NCBI RefSeq assembly: GCF_014636175.1
Contig: NZ_BMDW01000016.1
Location: 1-64,000, forward strand
Source: Sphingomonas psychrolutea
GTDB taxonomy: Bacteria; Pseudomonadota; Alphaproteobacteria; Sphingomonadales; Sphingomonadaceae
Length of the DNA: 64,000 bases
Direction of reading: 5' to 3'
A program made the position numbers and the translations under genes. Position 1 is the first letter of the stretch; each line of letters opens with the position of its first letter. Positions 16,307-27,114 of the stretch are shown here, in pieces. The notes under the pieces were generated by a model. It searched no databases. It saw nothing but the letters and a program-made list of their open reading frames with translations, and had not been told where the DNA came from.

Positions 16307-17644
16307 CTACTTCGCCGCCACCGCTTGCGGCGCGCCCGACAGACGACCGATCGTCTTCAGCGCATAGCTCAATTGGAAATCGTCCACGCCTTTTGCCTTG
16401 AGTTGATCGGCGGTGGCCGCGAAGCGCGGGTCGGGTTTGCCATCCTCTTCGATCGCGGCATTGTCGGCCTTGACCTCATTGATCAAATGACGGCGCAGAT
16501 CGTCTTCGCGGAACACAGGACGCGACTTGTAATCGGGGTCGGAGATTTGCGGGACGGCGATATCGGGTTCGATCCCACCTTCCTGCACCGATCGGCCCGA
16601 CGGCGTATAATAACGCGACGTGGTCAGGCGCAGCGCGGCATTGTCGCCGAGATCGATCACGGTCTGCACCGATCCCTTGCCGAACGACCGCTCGCCCATC
16701 ACCAGCGCGCGGTGATGATCCTGTAGCGCGCCCGCGACGATCTCCGACGCCGACGCGGTCCCCGCGTTGGTCAGCACGATGATCGGCACGCCGTGCGCCA
16801 GATCGCCCTTTACATAGGATTCGGCGTAGAATGGCTCGATATCGGCCTTGTCGCGTCCGCGCTGCGAAACGATTTCGCCGCCGGACAGGAAATTGTCGGC
16901 GACCGCAATCGATTCGTCGCGCAAGCCGCCGCCATTGTCGCGCAGATCTACGATATAGCCGAGCGGATCATGGCCGAGCTGCTTCTGGATGCCCCTGATC
17001 GCCGCCGTCACCGCTTCGCCGGTATGTTCGGAAAAGGCGTTGATGTTGATCACGCCGACGCCGTCCTTGACGCTCCATTTGACCGGCTTCTGCACGATCT
17101 TCTCGCGCACCAGCGCGACTTCGATCGGCTTGGGCCGACCGGGACGGAGCAAGGTGAGCGCGATCCGCGTGCCGGGCTCGCCGCGCATCGCGCTGATCGC
17201 TTCGTCGAGCGTCTGGCCGAAAATGAGCTTGCCATTGATGTGCGTGATATAGTCGCCCGATTTGATTCCGGCGCGCCAGCCCGGCGAATCCTCCTGCGGC
17301 GCGATCACCTTCACTGCGCCGTCTTCCATCGTAACGGTCAGGCCGAGTCCGCCATAGCTGCCGAGAGTCTGGATCCGGAGGTTCTGATAATCGAGCCCGG
17401 TTTCATACGCACTGTGCGGATCAAGCGCGGCGAGCATCCCCTCGATCGCACCTTTGACCAGCACCTTATCATCGACCTTGTCGACATATTCGGCCTTCAC
17501 GCGGTTATACACGTCAAGAAACACCGACATCTCGCGATACGCACCGGTATCGACCGCCGCCATCGCGCTGGTGCCCACGGGGACGATCGCGAGCACCGCA
17601 GCGATCGCGGATGCCTGGAGCAGCGAAGTAGTGAAGCGCGACAT
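16307..17644 (-). CDS. ctpA: Carboxy-terminal processing protease (S41 family)
   Basis: Periplasmic serine protease of 445 residues. It has an N-terminal signal sequence (ASAIAAVLAIVPVGTSAMA), an S41 N-terminal helical part, a PDZ domain around residues 90-170 (GGLGLTVTMEDGAVKVIAPQ), and a catalytic domain with Ser in NAGTASASEIVAGAL and Lys in GERSFGKGSVQT (Ser/Lys dyad). Such CtpA proteases trim peptidoglycan hydrolases and other envelope proteins. It lies downstream of the EnvC-like gene in the same direction, a common pairing in alphaproteobacteria. Confidence 0.95.
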   Translation of the reverse strand: MSRFTTSLLQASAIAAVLAIVPVGTSAMAAVDTGAYREMSVFLDVYNRVKAEYVDKVDDKVLVKGAIEGMLAALDPHSAYETGLDYQNLRIQTLGSYGGLGLTVTMEDGAVKVIAPQEDSPGWRAGIKSGDYITHINGKLIFGQTLDEAISAMRGEPGTRIALTLLRPGRPKPIEVALVREKIVQKPVKWSVKDGVGVININAFSEHTGEAVTAAIRGIQKQLGHDPLGYIVDLRDNGGGLRDESIAVADNFLSGGEIVSQRGRDKADIEPFYAESYVKGDLAHGVPIIVLTNAGTASASEIVAGALQDHHRALVMGERSFGKGSVQTVIDLGDNAALRLTTSRYYTPSGRSVQEGGIEPDIAVPQISDPDYKSRPVFREDDLRRHLINEVKADNAAIEEDGKPDPRFAATADQLKAKGVDDFQLSYALKTIGRLSGAPQAVAAK

Positions 17645-17758
17645 CGTCGGATACTCGTGACAGCGGGGTGTTGGGCGGGGTGTTTGGCAGACTGTAGCGG
17701 GGTTTGTCCGCGGATCAAAGCGCAGGTGGGATGAACGGCGGCTGACGTTCAGCCAGCC

Positions 17759-18943
17759 TCATCCGACCAGAGCGGTCAGATCGATCGCACGGTCGCGTCG
17801 CCGTAGCTCGACCGTGACGCGCGGGTTTGTGCCATTACCCGCTTGGCCGATCGGCGCGCCCTGTACGACCGTATCGCCGATCTGGGTAGAAACCACGGCG
17901 AGTCCGGAAACCAGCGACGTCCAGCCGCCACCATGATCGATGATTACGATGCTGCCATACGCGCGGAACGGGCCGGCGAAGGCAATCCGACCAGCGGCGG
18001 GCGCGACGATCTCGGCGCTGGCGAGCGGTGCGATCGTGATCCCGCGCGACCGCACGCCCGCATCCGAGACCTCCCCGAGGCCGGTGACGATCTTGCCCTG
18101 AACCGGCAGCCGGTATGGCGGCGCAGCGCGCGACCAGGCGATGCGGTCGATCGGCGCGACACTTTCGCCGGGGCGCGGCGGACGCGGAAGGGGGCCGGGG
18201 AGCGATTCGAGCGCCTCGCGCGTCGCGGCCTGATTGCCGATCGTCCCCATCAGATCGACGATATCGCGCGCCTTTTCGCCGAGCGCGATCGCGCGGTCGG
18301 ATTCGAACAAAGCATCGCGCCCGAGCGCGCGCGAGCGCAGGCGGTGTTCCGCCTCAAGCCGGGTGAGCGCGAGCCGCTGCGCCTCAAGCCGGGCACGGCT
18401 TTCGGCGAGTGCTGCGGTCGCAACACTGGCCTGTGTCTGGAGCGCGCGGGTGCGCGCGAGATCGGCGCGCACATCGGCGGTGCGCGCGCGGATCACGGGC
18501 ATCGTGTTGGCGAGCACCGCGCGGACATGGACCAGATCATCGACCGATCCGGGCTGGACCACGCTGATAATCGCGGGGCGTCGCGCCAGCGATTGCAGCG
18601 CCGCCATCAACCGCACGACCGGCGCTTGCTTCGCGGCCAGCCGCGCGCGCTGCTCGCCAAGCAAGCGCTCGACGATCGCGATCCGCGCCTGTCCGGCGGC
18701 GATATCGGTCTCGGCCTGCTGAACACGGGCGGCAATGGCGGCTTCCTGCGCGCGCGCTTGCTGCGCCTGATCGCGTTCGGCGGCGGCTTGCCGTTCCAGA
18801 TTGGCCGAGCGAGCCGCTGCAGCCTCGGATTGCGCCTTCGCCTCGGCCAGGCGCGCGCGTTGGTCGTCGGGGGATTGCGCGAGTGCAACGCCCGCGCCAG
18901 CCGCGCCGATCGCCATCGCCAAGAGAAGAAGCCGCCCCCGCAT
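17759..18943 (-). CDS. EnvC-like murein hydrolase activator with degenerate LytM domain
   Basis: 394 residues: a signal peptide (cleavage near AGVALAQS), a long Ala/Arg/Gln-rich coiled coil (about residues 25-250), and a C-terminal LytM/M23 domain (from GKIVTGLGEV). The zinc-binding residues of active M23 enzymes appear lost: RSRGITIAP stands where H-x-G-x-D is expected, SLVSGL where the second metal region lies, and VTVELRR in place of H-x-H. This matches the non-catalytic EnvC class that activates cell-wall amidases at the septum. Neighbours rlmH (3-bp gap) and ctpA fit this cluster. Confidence 0.87.
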   Translation of the reverse strand: MRGRLLLLAMAIGAAGAGVALAQSPDDQRARLAEAKAQSEAAAARSANLERQAAAERDQAQQARAQEAAIAARVQQAETDIAAGQARIAIVERLLGEQRARLAAKQAPVVRLMAALQSLARRPAIISVVQPGSVDDLVHVRAVLANTMPVIRARTADVRADLARTRALQTQASVATAALAESRARLEAQRLALTRLEAEHRLRSRALGRDALFESDRAIALGEKARDIVDLMGTIGNQAATREALESLPGPLPRPPRPGESVAPIDRIAWSRAAPPYRLPVQGKIVTGLGEVSDAGVRSRGITIAPLASAEIVAPAAGRIAFAGPFRAYGSIVIIDHGGGWTSLVSGLAVVSTQIGDTVVQGAPIGQAGNGTNPRVTVELRRRDRAIDLTALVG

Positions 18944-18946
18944 GGC

Positions 18947-19369
18947 TCACCCTTCGCGGTGATACGGATGGTTGGCAAGGATGCTCGTCGCGCGCCACAA
19001 TTGTTCGGCGAGCATCGCGCGCGCCAGCAAATGCGGCCAGGTCGCCCGCCCGAAGCTGAGCAGCAGGTCGGCCGCGCTACGCTGCGCATCGTCGAAGCCG
19101 TCGGCCGCGCCGATCAGGAAGCGCGCCTCGCGCACGCCCGCATCGCGCCACTTTTCGAGAGTCGCGGCGAAATCGCGCGAGGGCAGGACTTGCCCGGTCT
19201 CGTCAAGCATGACGATACGGCAGCCCGGCTCAACCGCGGGCATCTTGCCGCCGGTATCGGGCAATTCGGTCAGCTTGTACGGCCAGGACAACCGCTTGAC
19301 GTAGCGCTCGACCAGTTCCGCCTCGGGCCCACGCCCGATCCGCCCGCGCGCGACGATGTGCAGGAGCAT
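18947..19369 (-). CDS. rlmH: 23S rRNA (pseudouridine1915-N3)-methyltransferase
   Basis: SPOUT methyltransferase of 140 residues. Family marks are IVMLDETGQVLPSRDFAATL, FLIGAADGF in the cofactor knot, and the C-terminal HLLARAMLAEQLWRATSIL followed by NHPYHREG. ATG 19369 gives MLLHIVARG, the usual start; the opening continues upstream but only through the repeat region. It sits between rsfS and the EnvC-like gene, the conserved order. Confidence 0.95.
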   Translation of the reverse strand: MLLHIVARGRIGRGPEAELVERYVKRLSWPYKLTELPDTGGKMPAVEPGCRIVMLDETGQVLPSRDFAATLEKWRDAGVREARFLIGAADGFDDAQRSAADLLLSFGRATWPHLLARAMLAEQLWRATSILANHPYHREG

Positions 19370-19400
19370 CCCCACCTCCGTTGCGAAGGGACCGTCCCCA

Positions 19401-19508
19401 CGCTTCCCCGGCGAAGGCCGGGGCCTAGTTGCGACGGCTTCGGTCACGAAGCGCCGCGCTCGCCATCTCGCCGCGCGCTGCTGGACCCCGGCCTTCGCGG
19501 GGGAAGCG
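19401..19508. repeat. Palindromic intergenic repeat (family A, degenerate copy) between rsfS and rlmH
   Basis: Arm CGCTTCCCCGGCGAAGGCCG (19401-19420 and on) pairs with GGACCCCGGCCTTCGCGGGG (19483-19502 and on). Related arms occur at 34713, 39077, 41843 and 46431. It fills the whole rsfS-rlmH spacer. Confidence 0.75.
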
Positions 19509-19521
19509 CGGTCGGGAAGCT

Positions 19522-19923
19522 CTAGTCCCCAAGCACCGGCACGACCGGCGGGGTCGGTGCATCGCCAAACGCCCACATCCGTTCGAGATTGTAGAAGCTG
19601 CGCACTTCGGGCCGGAACAGATGGACGATCACGTCCCCGGCATCGAGCAACACCCAATCCGCCGTCGGCAAGCCTTCGATCCGCGAAGGGCGGCCGAACT
19701 CGGCCTTGATCTTCTCGGCGAGCTTTTGCGCCATCGAGGCGACCTGCCGGGTCGAGCGACCGCTGGCGATCACCATATAATCGGCGATGCTCGATTTGCC
19801 CGCCAGCGGGATCGAAATCGTGTCGACCGCCTGATCGTCGTCGAGCGACGCGAGTACCAGCCGATGGAGCGCCTCGACCGCATCGGGTTCGGACGCGCGA
19901 TACGCAGGAGAAGATGAGGCCAA
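19522..19923 (-). CDS. rsfS: Ribosomal silencing factor RsfS
   Basis: Iojap/RsfS-family protein (133 aa) that binds uL14 and blocks 50S-30S joining under starvation. Recognisable stretches are AVDTISIPLAGKSSIADYMVI, STRQVASMAQKLAEKIK, GLPTADWVLLDAGDVIVHLF and the ending FYNLERMW. No ATG is available near the expected N-terminus; TTG 19923 (MASSSPAYR), preceded by AGGAAT, is the best start. It follows nadD by 8 bp, the standard arrangement. Confidence 0.9.
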   Translation of the reverse strand: MASSSPAYRASEPDAVEALHRLVLASLDDDQAVDTISIPLAGKSSIADYMVIASGRSTRQVASMAQKLAEKIKAEFGRPSRIEGLPTADWVLLDAGDVIVHLFRPEVRSFYNLERMWAFGDAPTPPVVPVLGD

Positions 19924-19931
19924 GATGATTC

Positions 19932-20549
19932 CTATTCTGACGGTGGAGACGGAGCGGCTGGCAGGAAATGCCGCTGCCAGGCGGGATCGGCAGCACGAAG
20001 CTGTGTCGCGGAGCGCGGGTCGGGGCGGAAGCGCAACAGCACGAGTGCCGGCAATCTCCACTGCGTCCAGTTCTTCGCCTGGTATGCGGGCCGAACTGCG
20101 CGCCGCAACCAACCCATCGCGGGAGCCGCGAGAGCCGCCCGTTCATACCCCGGACGCGCGATAACCGCAATCGGAACCTCACGCGCGATCCGCCGCCACC
20201 CTTTCCACTGGTCGAACTGCGCCAGATTGTCCGATCCCATCAGCCAGATGAACTGTTTTTTGGGGTAGAGCCGCCGCAATTTGGCGAGAGTGTCGACCGT
20301 GTAGCGCGTGCCGAGTCGCTGTTCGATCGCGCTCACCCGGATTGGCGCATGCCGCGCGACTCGGACCGCCGAGGCGAAGCGCGCGGCGAACGGGGCCATG
20401 TCGCCGCTCTGCTCCTTGAGCGGATTGCCGGGCGAGACCAGCCACCAGACTTCATCGAGCCCGAGCGCATCGAGCGCGGCGAGACTGATCGCACGGTGCC
20501 CGCCATGCGCCGGGTTGAACGACCCGCCGAGAATGCCGATGCGGGTCAT
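19932..20549 (-). CDS. nadD: Nicotinate-nucleotide adenylyltransferase
   Basis: Transfers AMP to nicotinate mononucleotide in NAD synthesis. 205 residues; begins MTRIGILGGSFNPAHGGH, the nucleotidyltransferase H-x-G-H motif, and contains FIWLMGSDNLAQF. ATG 20549 overlaps the stop of the ParE-like toxin gene by 4 nt (ATGA). An opening further upstream overlaps the toxin and is not used. Normally nadD follows proA directly in related genomes; here a toxin-antitoxin pair intervenes, so nadD may depend on its promoter. Confidence 0.94.
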   Translation of the reverse strand: MTRIGILGGSFNPAHGGHRAISLAALDALGLDEVWWLVSPGNPLKEQSGDMAPFAARFASAVRVARHAPIRVSAIEQRLGTRYTVDTLAKLRRLYPKKQFIWLMGSDNLAQFDQWKGWRRIAREVPIAVIARPGYERAALAAPAMGWLRRAVRPAYQAKNWTQWRLPALVLLRFRPDPRSATQLRAADPAWQRHFLPAAPSPPSE

Positions 20550-20827
20550 GTATCGCGCCAATGTTCGCGATAATGTCGCACGCGTCGAATTTCGATTTCG
20601 GCTTGGCGCACGACATAGAAGAGAAGAAACGGCGTTCCGCGGACCCTCCATTTTCGATAGCCCCCGTCGACGGGGGAGCCGATGCTCGGGTTTGACAGAA
20701 GCGATGTTGGCCCGTGGTCGATCCGCGCTGCGATGTCGTCAGCAAATGCGGGATCAATCGCATCGTAATAGTCGAGAATATCGAAGATATCGTCGCGGGC
20801 CGGAAACGACCATATCACGCGGGTCAA
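20546..20827 (-). CDS. ParE/RelE-family toxin
   Basis: 93-residue RelE/ParE-fold protein: VIWSFPARDDIFDILDYYD at the N-terminus, NPSIGSPVDGGYRKWRV in the middle, and a C-terminal FLLFYVVRQAEIEIRRVRH strand pair followed by REHW, typical of ParE-like toxins. All plausible starts are non-ATG; TTG 20827 has GGAAGCG upstream and overlaps the antitoxin stop (TTGA), while GTG 20854 is an alternative. The stop overlaps nadD by 4 nt. Whether it acts on gyrase (ParE) or on mRNA (RelE) cannot be told from sequence. Confidence 0.87.
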   Translation of the reverse strand: MTRVIWSFPARDDIFDILDYYDAIDPAFADDIAARIDHGPTSLLSNPSIGSPVDGGYRKWRVRGTPFLLFYVVRQAEIEIRRVRHYREHWRDT

Positions 20828-21081
20828 ACGGGACGCTTCCGATTCTGCCTCCACCGCTCGACCTCGGCTACCATCTCCTCCTGAGTCAGATAATCCCCGC
20901 GGTCGATCGCATCCTCGCCTTCCTTAAGGGACGCCAAAAACGCACTCTCGTCTTCGACATATTTCGTGACCGCTTTGGCAACGAGCCATGCTCGGGAGCG
21001 ATCATACTGCGTCGCCAGACGACTAAGACCCTCAGCAATATCTGATTCGACTCGTGCGGTGATGACAGCAGTCTTCCTCAT
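20824..21081 (-). CDS. Ribbon-helix-helix antitoxin of the ParE-like toxin
   Basis: 85 residues. The N-terminal ITARVESDIAEGLSRLATQYDRSRAWLVAKAV is a ribbon-helix-helix DNA-binding domain (CopG/ParD type). The C-terminal, charged EGEDAIDRGDYLTQEEMVAEV region probably wraps the toxin. ATG 21081 lies just below a palindrome that overlaps the putative promoter, consistent with autorepression. The gene starts 30 bp after the proA stop and overlaps the toxin gene. Confidence 0.87.
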   Translation of the reverse strand: MRKTAVITARVESDIAEGLSRLATQYDRSRAWLVAKAVTKYVEDESAFLASLKEGEDAIDRGDYLTQEEMVAEVERWRQNRKRPV

Positions 21082-21088
21082 GCATCGA

Positions 21089-21115
21089 ATGTATACATCC
21101 GATACACCCGGTCAA
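21089..21115 (-). promoter_or_regulatory. Putative promoter/operator of the ParDE-like module
   Basis: On the minus strand TTGACC (21115-21110, overlapping the proA stop) is followed after 16 bp by TACATT. ATGTATACAT (21098-21089) is a 10-bp perfect palindrome 8 bp before the antitoxin ATG, overlapping the -10 region, as expected for an RHH autorepressor site. Promoter and repressor binding are inferred. Confidence 0.45.
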
Positions 21116-22371
21116 CCCCGCACCTGTCCCGTCCCGAGGCCGACCCATTTGTACGTCGTCAAACCCTCCAGCGCGACAGGGCCGCGGGCGTGGAGGCGGC
21201 CAGTGGCAATGCCGATTTCGGCGCCAAGCCCGAACTCGCCGCCATCGGCGAATTGTGTCGAGGCGTTCCACAGGACGATCGCGCTGTCGACTTGGCCAAG
21301 GAACCGGGTCGCCACCGCTTCGTCTGCCGCGACGATCGCGTCGGTGTGGTGCGATCCGTGCCGCGCGATATGGGCAATCGCGCCAGCGACGCCGTCGACC
21401 AGCGCGGCGCTCGCGATCGCATCGAGATATTCGGTATCCCAATCCGCCTCGGTCGCTTGCGGAAGCGCGTCGGACAGCCCCGGCCCGACACGAACCTCGC
21501 AGCCCGCCGCAACCAGCCGGTCGATCAGCGCGTGTGGATCGGGAAAAGCGCGATCGATCAACAGCGTCTCCATCGAGCCGCAAACCCCGGTACGCCGCAA
21601 TTTAGCGTCGATCACGATTGCCGCCGCCATTGCTGGATCGGCCGAGCCGTCGACATAGACATGGTTGATCCCGTCGAGATGCGCGAGCACGGGCACGCGC
21701 GCCTCGCTCTGGACGCGCGCGACGAGGCCCTTGCCGCCACGTGGCACGATCAGGTCGATCGCTCCTGTTCCATTTGATCCGTCGGCGGCCAGCATCGCGC
21801 CCACCGCGGCGCGGTCGGTAACCGGCACCCATTGCGCTGCATCGACCGGCACGCCGCCCGCAACGAGGCCCGAAACCATCGCGGCATGGATCGCGCGGTT
21901 GCTCTCGATCGCTTCGGACCCGCCGCGCAGGATCACGGCATTGCCCGCCATCACGCCAAGCGCGGCGGCATCGGCGGTGACGTTGGGACGGCTTTCATAG
22001 ATGATGCCGAGCACCCCGATCGGTACGCGCACGCGGCGCAGGACGAGGCCGTTAGGCCGCGTGGTTTCGTCGATCACCGCGCCGACCGGATCGGCAAGCC
22101 CCGCGACCGCAGCAACCCCGTCGGCCATCGCCGCGACGCGCCCGGCATCGAGCTGCAACCGATCGAGCATCGCGCCCGACAGACCCGCCTCCGCCGCCTT
22201 TGTCATGTCGACCGCATTGGCCGCCAGGATTACCGGTTCGGCCCCGCGCAGCGCCTCGGCGGCGGCGCGCAGCGCTTGCGCCTTGGTCGCGGTCGACAGC
22301 GTCGCGAGCATGCGTGCGGCCGCGCGGGCGCGCGTCGTAAACTCGGCGATCAGGGCGACGGTGTCGGTCAT
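21112..22371 (-). CDS. proA: Glutamate-5-semialdehyde dehydrogenase (gamma-glutamyl phosphate reductase)
   Basis: Second step of proline synthesis: NADPH reduction of glutamyl 5-phosphate. 419 residues of aldehyde-dehydrogenase fold, with [17 protein letters not shown] near residue 115, [12 protein letters not shown], and the catalytic cysteine in [17 protein letters not shown] 22371 ([11 protein letters not shown]) is the natural start; upstream open frame is shadow sequence. Divergent from the DUF3667 gene. No proB is next to it in the window. Confidence 0.96.
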   Translation of the reverse strand: MTDTVALIAEFTTRARAAARMLATLSTATKAQALRAAAEALRGAEPVILAANAVDMTKAAEAGLSGAMLDRLQLDAGRVAAMADGVAAVAGLADPVGAVIDETTRPNGLVLRRVRVPIGVLGIIYESRPNVTADAAALGVMAGNAVILRGGSEAIESNRAIHAAMVSGLVAGGVPVDAAQWVPVTDRAAVGAMLAADGSNGTGAIDLIVPRGGKGLVARVQSEARVPVLAHLDGINHVYVDGSADPAMAAAIVIDAKLRRTGVCGSMETLLIDRAFPDPHALIDRLVAAGCEVRVGPGLSDALPQATEADWDTEYLDAIASAALVDGVAGAIAHIARHGSHHTDAIVAADEAVATRFLGQVDSAIVLWNASTQFADGGEFGLGAEIGIATGRLHARGPVALEGLTTYKWVGLGTGQVRG

Positions 22372-22437
22372 TGCGGGGGCGGTATCACGGGAGCGTGCAG
22401 TGCCGCAAAAACTATCGCTTCTGCCGCAGCCGGTGAT

Positions 22438-23499
22438 ATGTTGCGGTCCATGTCGGGGGAAATGGCAGCAGCAGGCGATATCGCCACGGGGGCATTGCTC
22501 GGTCGCGCGGTCGAGCCGCATGCGGGGGAGACGCGCGCCAGCGGGCAACACGAGCACGGCCTGTGTCTCAATTGCGGGACCACGCTGCGCGGCGAATTCT
22601 GTTACGCCTGCGGCCAGGCGGGCCATGTGCATCGTACCCTCGCCTCGATCGGGCACGATCTGCTGCACGGCGTCTTCCATTTCGAGGGCAAGATCTGGCG
22701 CACCTTGCCGATGCTGTTCACCCGCCCGGGCGAGCTGGCGCGGCGCTATATCGCAGGGGAGCGTGCGCGCTTCGTCTCGCCGCTCGCGCTCTTTCTGTTT
22801 TCCGTCTTCCTCATGTTCGCGACGATTCATACCTTCAGCGGCGACGTCGACGGCATTGGCCTAACGCCCAAGCAGCAACTGGTTGCGGTGGAGAACATCG
22901 ACAAGCAGATCGCATTGGCGAAGGTCGCGCTTGCGGCGGCAGAGGCGACGCAGAAGGGCAACGGCGACACCGCGCGGACGATCGAGGCACGGAGCCAGTT
23001 GCGGACGCTCAACAAGGCGCGCAATCTCGTCGCGCCTGCCAAGGGCACCGCACAATTTTATACGAAATGGCCGATCCTCGACAAAAGTATTGCCAAGATA
23101 AATGCCAATCCCGGCCTAATGCTCTATAAGCTACAATCGAGCGCCTATAAATATAGCTGGGCGCTTATTCCGATCTCGCTGCCGCTCGTCGCCCTGCTGT
23201 TTTTGTGGCGACCGCAGTATAAATTGTACGATCACGCGATTTTCGTGACCTATTCCTTGTCCTTCATGATGTTCTTGGTCGTGGTCGTCAGCCTTTGCGG
23301 CACTATCGGTGCACCGGATTGGCTATTCGTTATCCTGCTATGCCTGGCCCCGCCGGGGCATATGTTCGCGCAATTGCGTGGTGCCTATTCGCTGCGCAAA
23401 CGTTCGGCATTGTGGCGCACGATCGCTCTTCTGTCCTTCGCCGGAGTGGCGCTAACGGCGTTCGGGCTGCTTTTGGTCGTTATGGGATTAATGGGCTAA
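22438..23499 (+). CDS. DUF3667 domain membrane protein
   Basis: A cytoplasmic zinc ribbon ([18 protein letters not shown]) is followed by a conserved segment ([40 protein letters not shown]) and four to five transmembrane helices. A 90-residue, Ala/Lys-rich, probably coiled extramembrane insertion follows the first helix. The family's function is unknown. The start is uncertain: ATG 22438, 22450 and 22462 are all in frame; GGGGGA lies directly before the last. Confidence 0.83.
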   Translation: MLRSMSGEMAAAGDIATGALLGRAVEPHAGETRASGQHEHGLCLNCGTTLRGEFCYACGQAGHVHRTLASIGHDLLHGVFHFEGKIWRTLPMLFTRPGELARRYIAGERARFVSPLALFLFSVFLMFATIHTFSGDVDGIGLTPKQQLVAVENIDKQIALAKVALAAAEATQKGNGDTARTIEARSQLRTLNKARNLVAPAKGTAQFYTKWPILDKSIAKINANPGLMLYKLQSSAYKYSWALIPISLPLVALLFLWRPQYKLYDHAIFVTYSLSFMMFLVVVVSLCGTIGAPDWLFVILLCLAPPGHMFAQLRGAYSLRKRSALWRTIALLSFAGVALTAFGLLLVVMGLMG

Positions 23500-23502
23500 C
23501 GC

Positions 23503-23877
23503 TCACTTGCAAGGGAAGCGGCGGTCCATCATCGCGTAGAAGGCGGCTTGAACGCTGACTTTGCGCTTGGCCAGCGGGATGGCTTCAAATTCCGCCATCA
23601 CCACCTTCGAATCGATCTTGGCCTGGCCGACCGGTGGGGGACAGGCGCGGCGCGGCTTGCCGGCAAGGCGATCGGCCTCGATCTGCGCGCGGTACGCGGT
23701 CCCGGCATCCTTCACCTCATCGCGCAACAATGGCAGATCGGACGATCCAAGCGCGAAAGGCCCTTTGGCCTGCAACGCCTTCGCCTTGGACAGAAAAGTC
23801 TCGACCGTCATGGCCTCTGCCGCCACCGGCAGAAGCACGCCTGCGAGCACCAAAATCCGCAACCCGATCCGCATCAT
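23503..23877 (-). CDS. Small secreted protein of unknown function
   Basis: 124 residues starting at ATG 23877, with GGGAGG upstream. The signal peptide ILVLAGVLLPVAAEA is clear. The mature part is helical (VETFLSKAKALQAKG, YRAQIEADRLAGKPRRACPP) and ends in DRRFPCK, giving two cysteines that could pair. The ending resembles small periplasmic proteins common in sphingomonads, but I cannot name the family. It converges with the DUF3667 gene, 3 bp between stops. Confidence 0.7.
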   Translation of the reverse strand: MMRIGLRILVLAGVLLPVAAEAMTVETFLSKAKALQAKGPFALGSSDLPLLRDEVKDAGTAYRAQIEADRLAGKPRRACPPPVGQAKIDSKVVMAEFEAIPLAKRKVSVQAAFYAMMDRRFPCK

Positions 23878-23957
23878 TGCCTCCCCGAAAAAGCACGCGC
23901 TTTTGGCAATTCTGCGCGTGAACCAATACTGAACCGTGCCACTTGCCGCACCGTCAA

Positions 23958-23996
23958 GAAAAAGCCGCGCCCGATCAACATCGAACGCGGCCTTTT
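23958..23996 (-). terminator. Intrinsic terminator after ftsH
   Basis: On the minus strand a GC-rich hairpin (stem arms 23991-23986 and 23969-23964, GCCGCG/CGCGGC) is followed by CTTTTTCTTG. It lies about 20-50 bp past the ftsH stop. Confidence 0.75.
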
Positions 23997-24013
23997 CGGG
24001 ACCCTTACGTAGC

Positions 24014-25981
<1,968 letters not shown>

Positions 25982-26060
25982 ACAGAAACGTACCTTTCTC
26001 GAGGCACCAAGATAAGCACAGCGCGATTAATGGCAATGGAACAGCGCCGCATTTCGTCGA

Positions 26061-27113
26061 TCACACAGAGCGACGCGGTGGTTCTTCCACGAATCGCCAC
26101 ACATTGCCCTTTACCGACACCAGAATTCCGGCCTGAGTCGCGCTTTTCCCGGCTTCGAGCGCGTCGAGCAACGGCTCGATATTGGTCGAGTCGTCGAACG
26201 CCGGGCGGGCGATGGCGTTGACCGCGCGGACCGATTCGATCGCCGAGCGGCACATCCGGCGTTTCAGTTCGCGCGGCAAATCGGCGATATCGAGCCAGCT
26301 TTGGAAATCCGGATCTTCGACCCCGACCGGCACGATCTTGCGCGTCCGCCACAGCCAGTTTTCGATCTCGCGCAGCGTCGCATCGGCCTCAGCCGCATAG
26401 GCGGCAGATTTGGCGAGCTGCGACGGATCGAGCCACCGCGTCGCCTGCAACAACGCGCGGAAGCGGGTGCGGTCATAATGGTCGTCCGCATTACTGGGAT
26501 CATCGACGAACGGCAGCGCGAGCGCCACCGCGAGCGCGCGCAGTTCCGCGACGCGCCAGTGCAGCAGCGGTCGCACGAGGGCGACCGTGCTGACATCGAA
26601 GACCATGCCGGAATCGCCGACCGGCTTCGATACCTCACGCGTTTGCAACGCGCGGATGCCGGCCAGCCCCGCGACCCCGGACCCGCGCGCGGCCCGCATC
26701 AGGAAGGTTTCGGCCTGATCATCGGCATGATGCGCGGTGGCGAGGTTTTTCGCGCCGCTATCGACCGCCCAGCGCAGCAGGAGCGGATAGCGCCGCTCGC
26801 GCGCCCGCGCCTGGACGGCGCTGGTGCCGATCTCATCCTCCACCGGCAAGATTGCGTGCGGAATCGCCGCAGCCTCACACCAACCGGCAACCATCGCCGC
26901 TTCGTCCGCAGATGCCGCGCGCAAACGATGATCGACCGTCGCCGCCACCACCTGTCCCGGAAAGGCTGCGTATGCCAGCGCGAGCATCGCCATACTGTCG
27001 GGCCCGCCCGACACGGCAAGCGCCACGCGCTCACCCGGCGAGACCGATCGGCCCAGCGCGCGCGCGAAATCACCGCGAAACCGCTCGACCGTGGCCCGGT
27101 CGAGCGCGTTCAT
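26061..27113 (-). CDS. tilS: tRNA(Ile)-lysidine synthase
   Basis: Modifies C34 of tRNA-Ile(CAU) to lysidine so that it reads AUA. 350 residues. The PP-loop is LAVSGGPDSMAMLALA near residue 31, followed by TVDHRLRAASADEA, the ATAHHADDQAETFLMR motif and a short C-terminal substrate-binding region. One base separates its start from the cpoB stop. Confidence 0.95.
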   Translation of the reverse strand: MNALDRATVERFRGDFARALGRSVSPGERVALAVSGGPDSMAMLALAYAAFPGQVVAATVDHRLRAASADEAAMVAGWCEAAAIPHAILPVEDEIGTSAVQARARERRYPLLLRWAVDSGAKNLATAHHADDQAETFLMRAARGSGVAGLAGIRALQTREVSKPVGDSGMVFDVSTVALVRPLLHWRVAELRALAVALALPFVDDPSNADDHYDRTRFRALLQATRWLDPSQLAKSAAYAAEADATLREIENWLWRTRKIVPVGVEDPDFQSWLDIADLPRELKRRMCRSAIESVRAVNAIARPAFDDSTNIEPLLDALEAGKSATQAGILVSVKGNVWRFVEEPPRRSV

Positions 27114-27114
27114 C

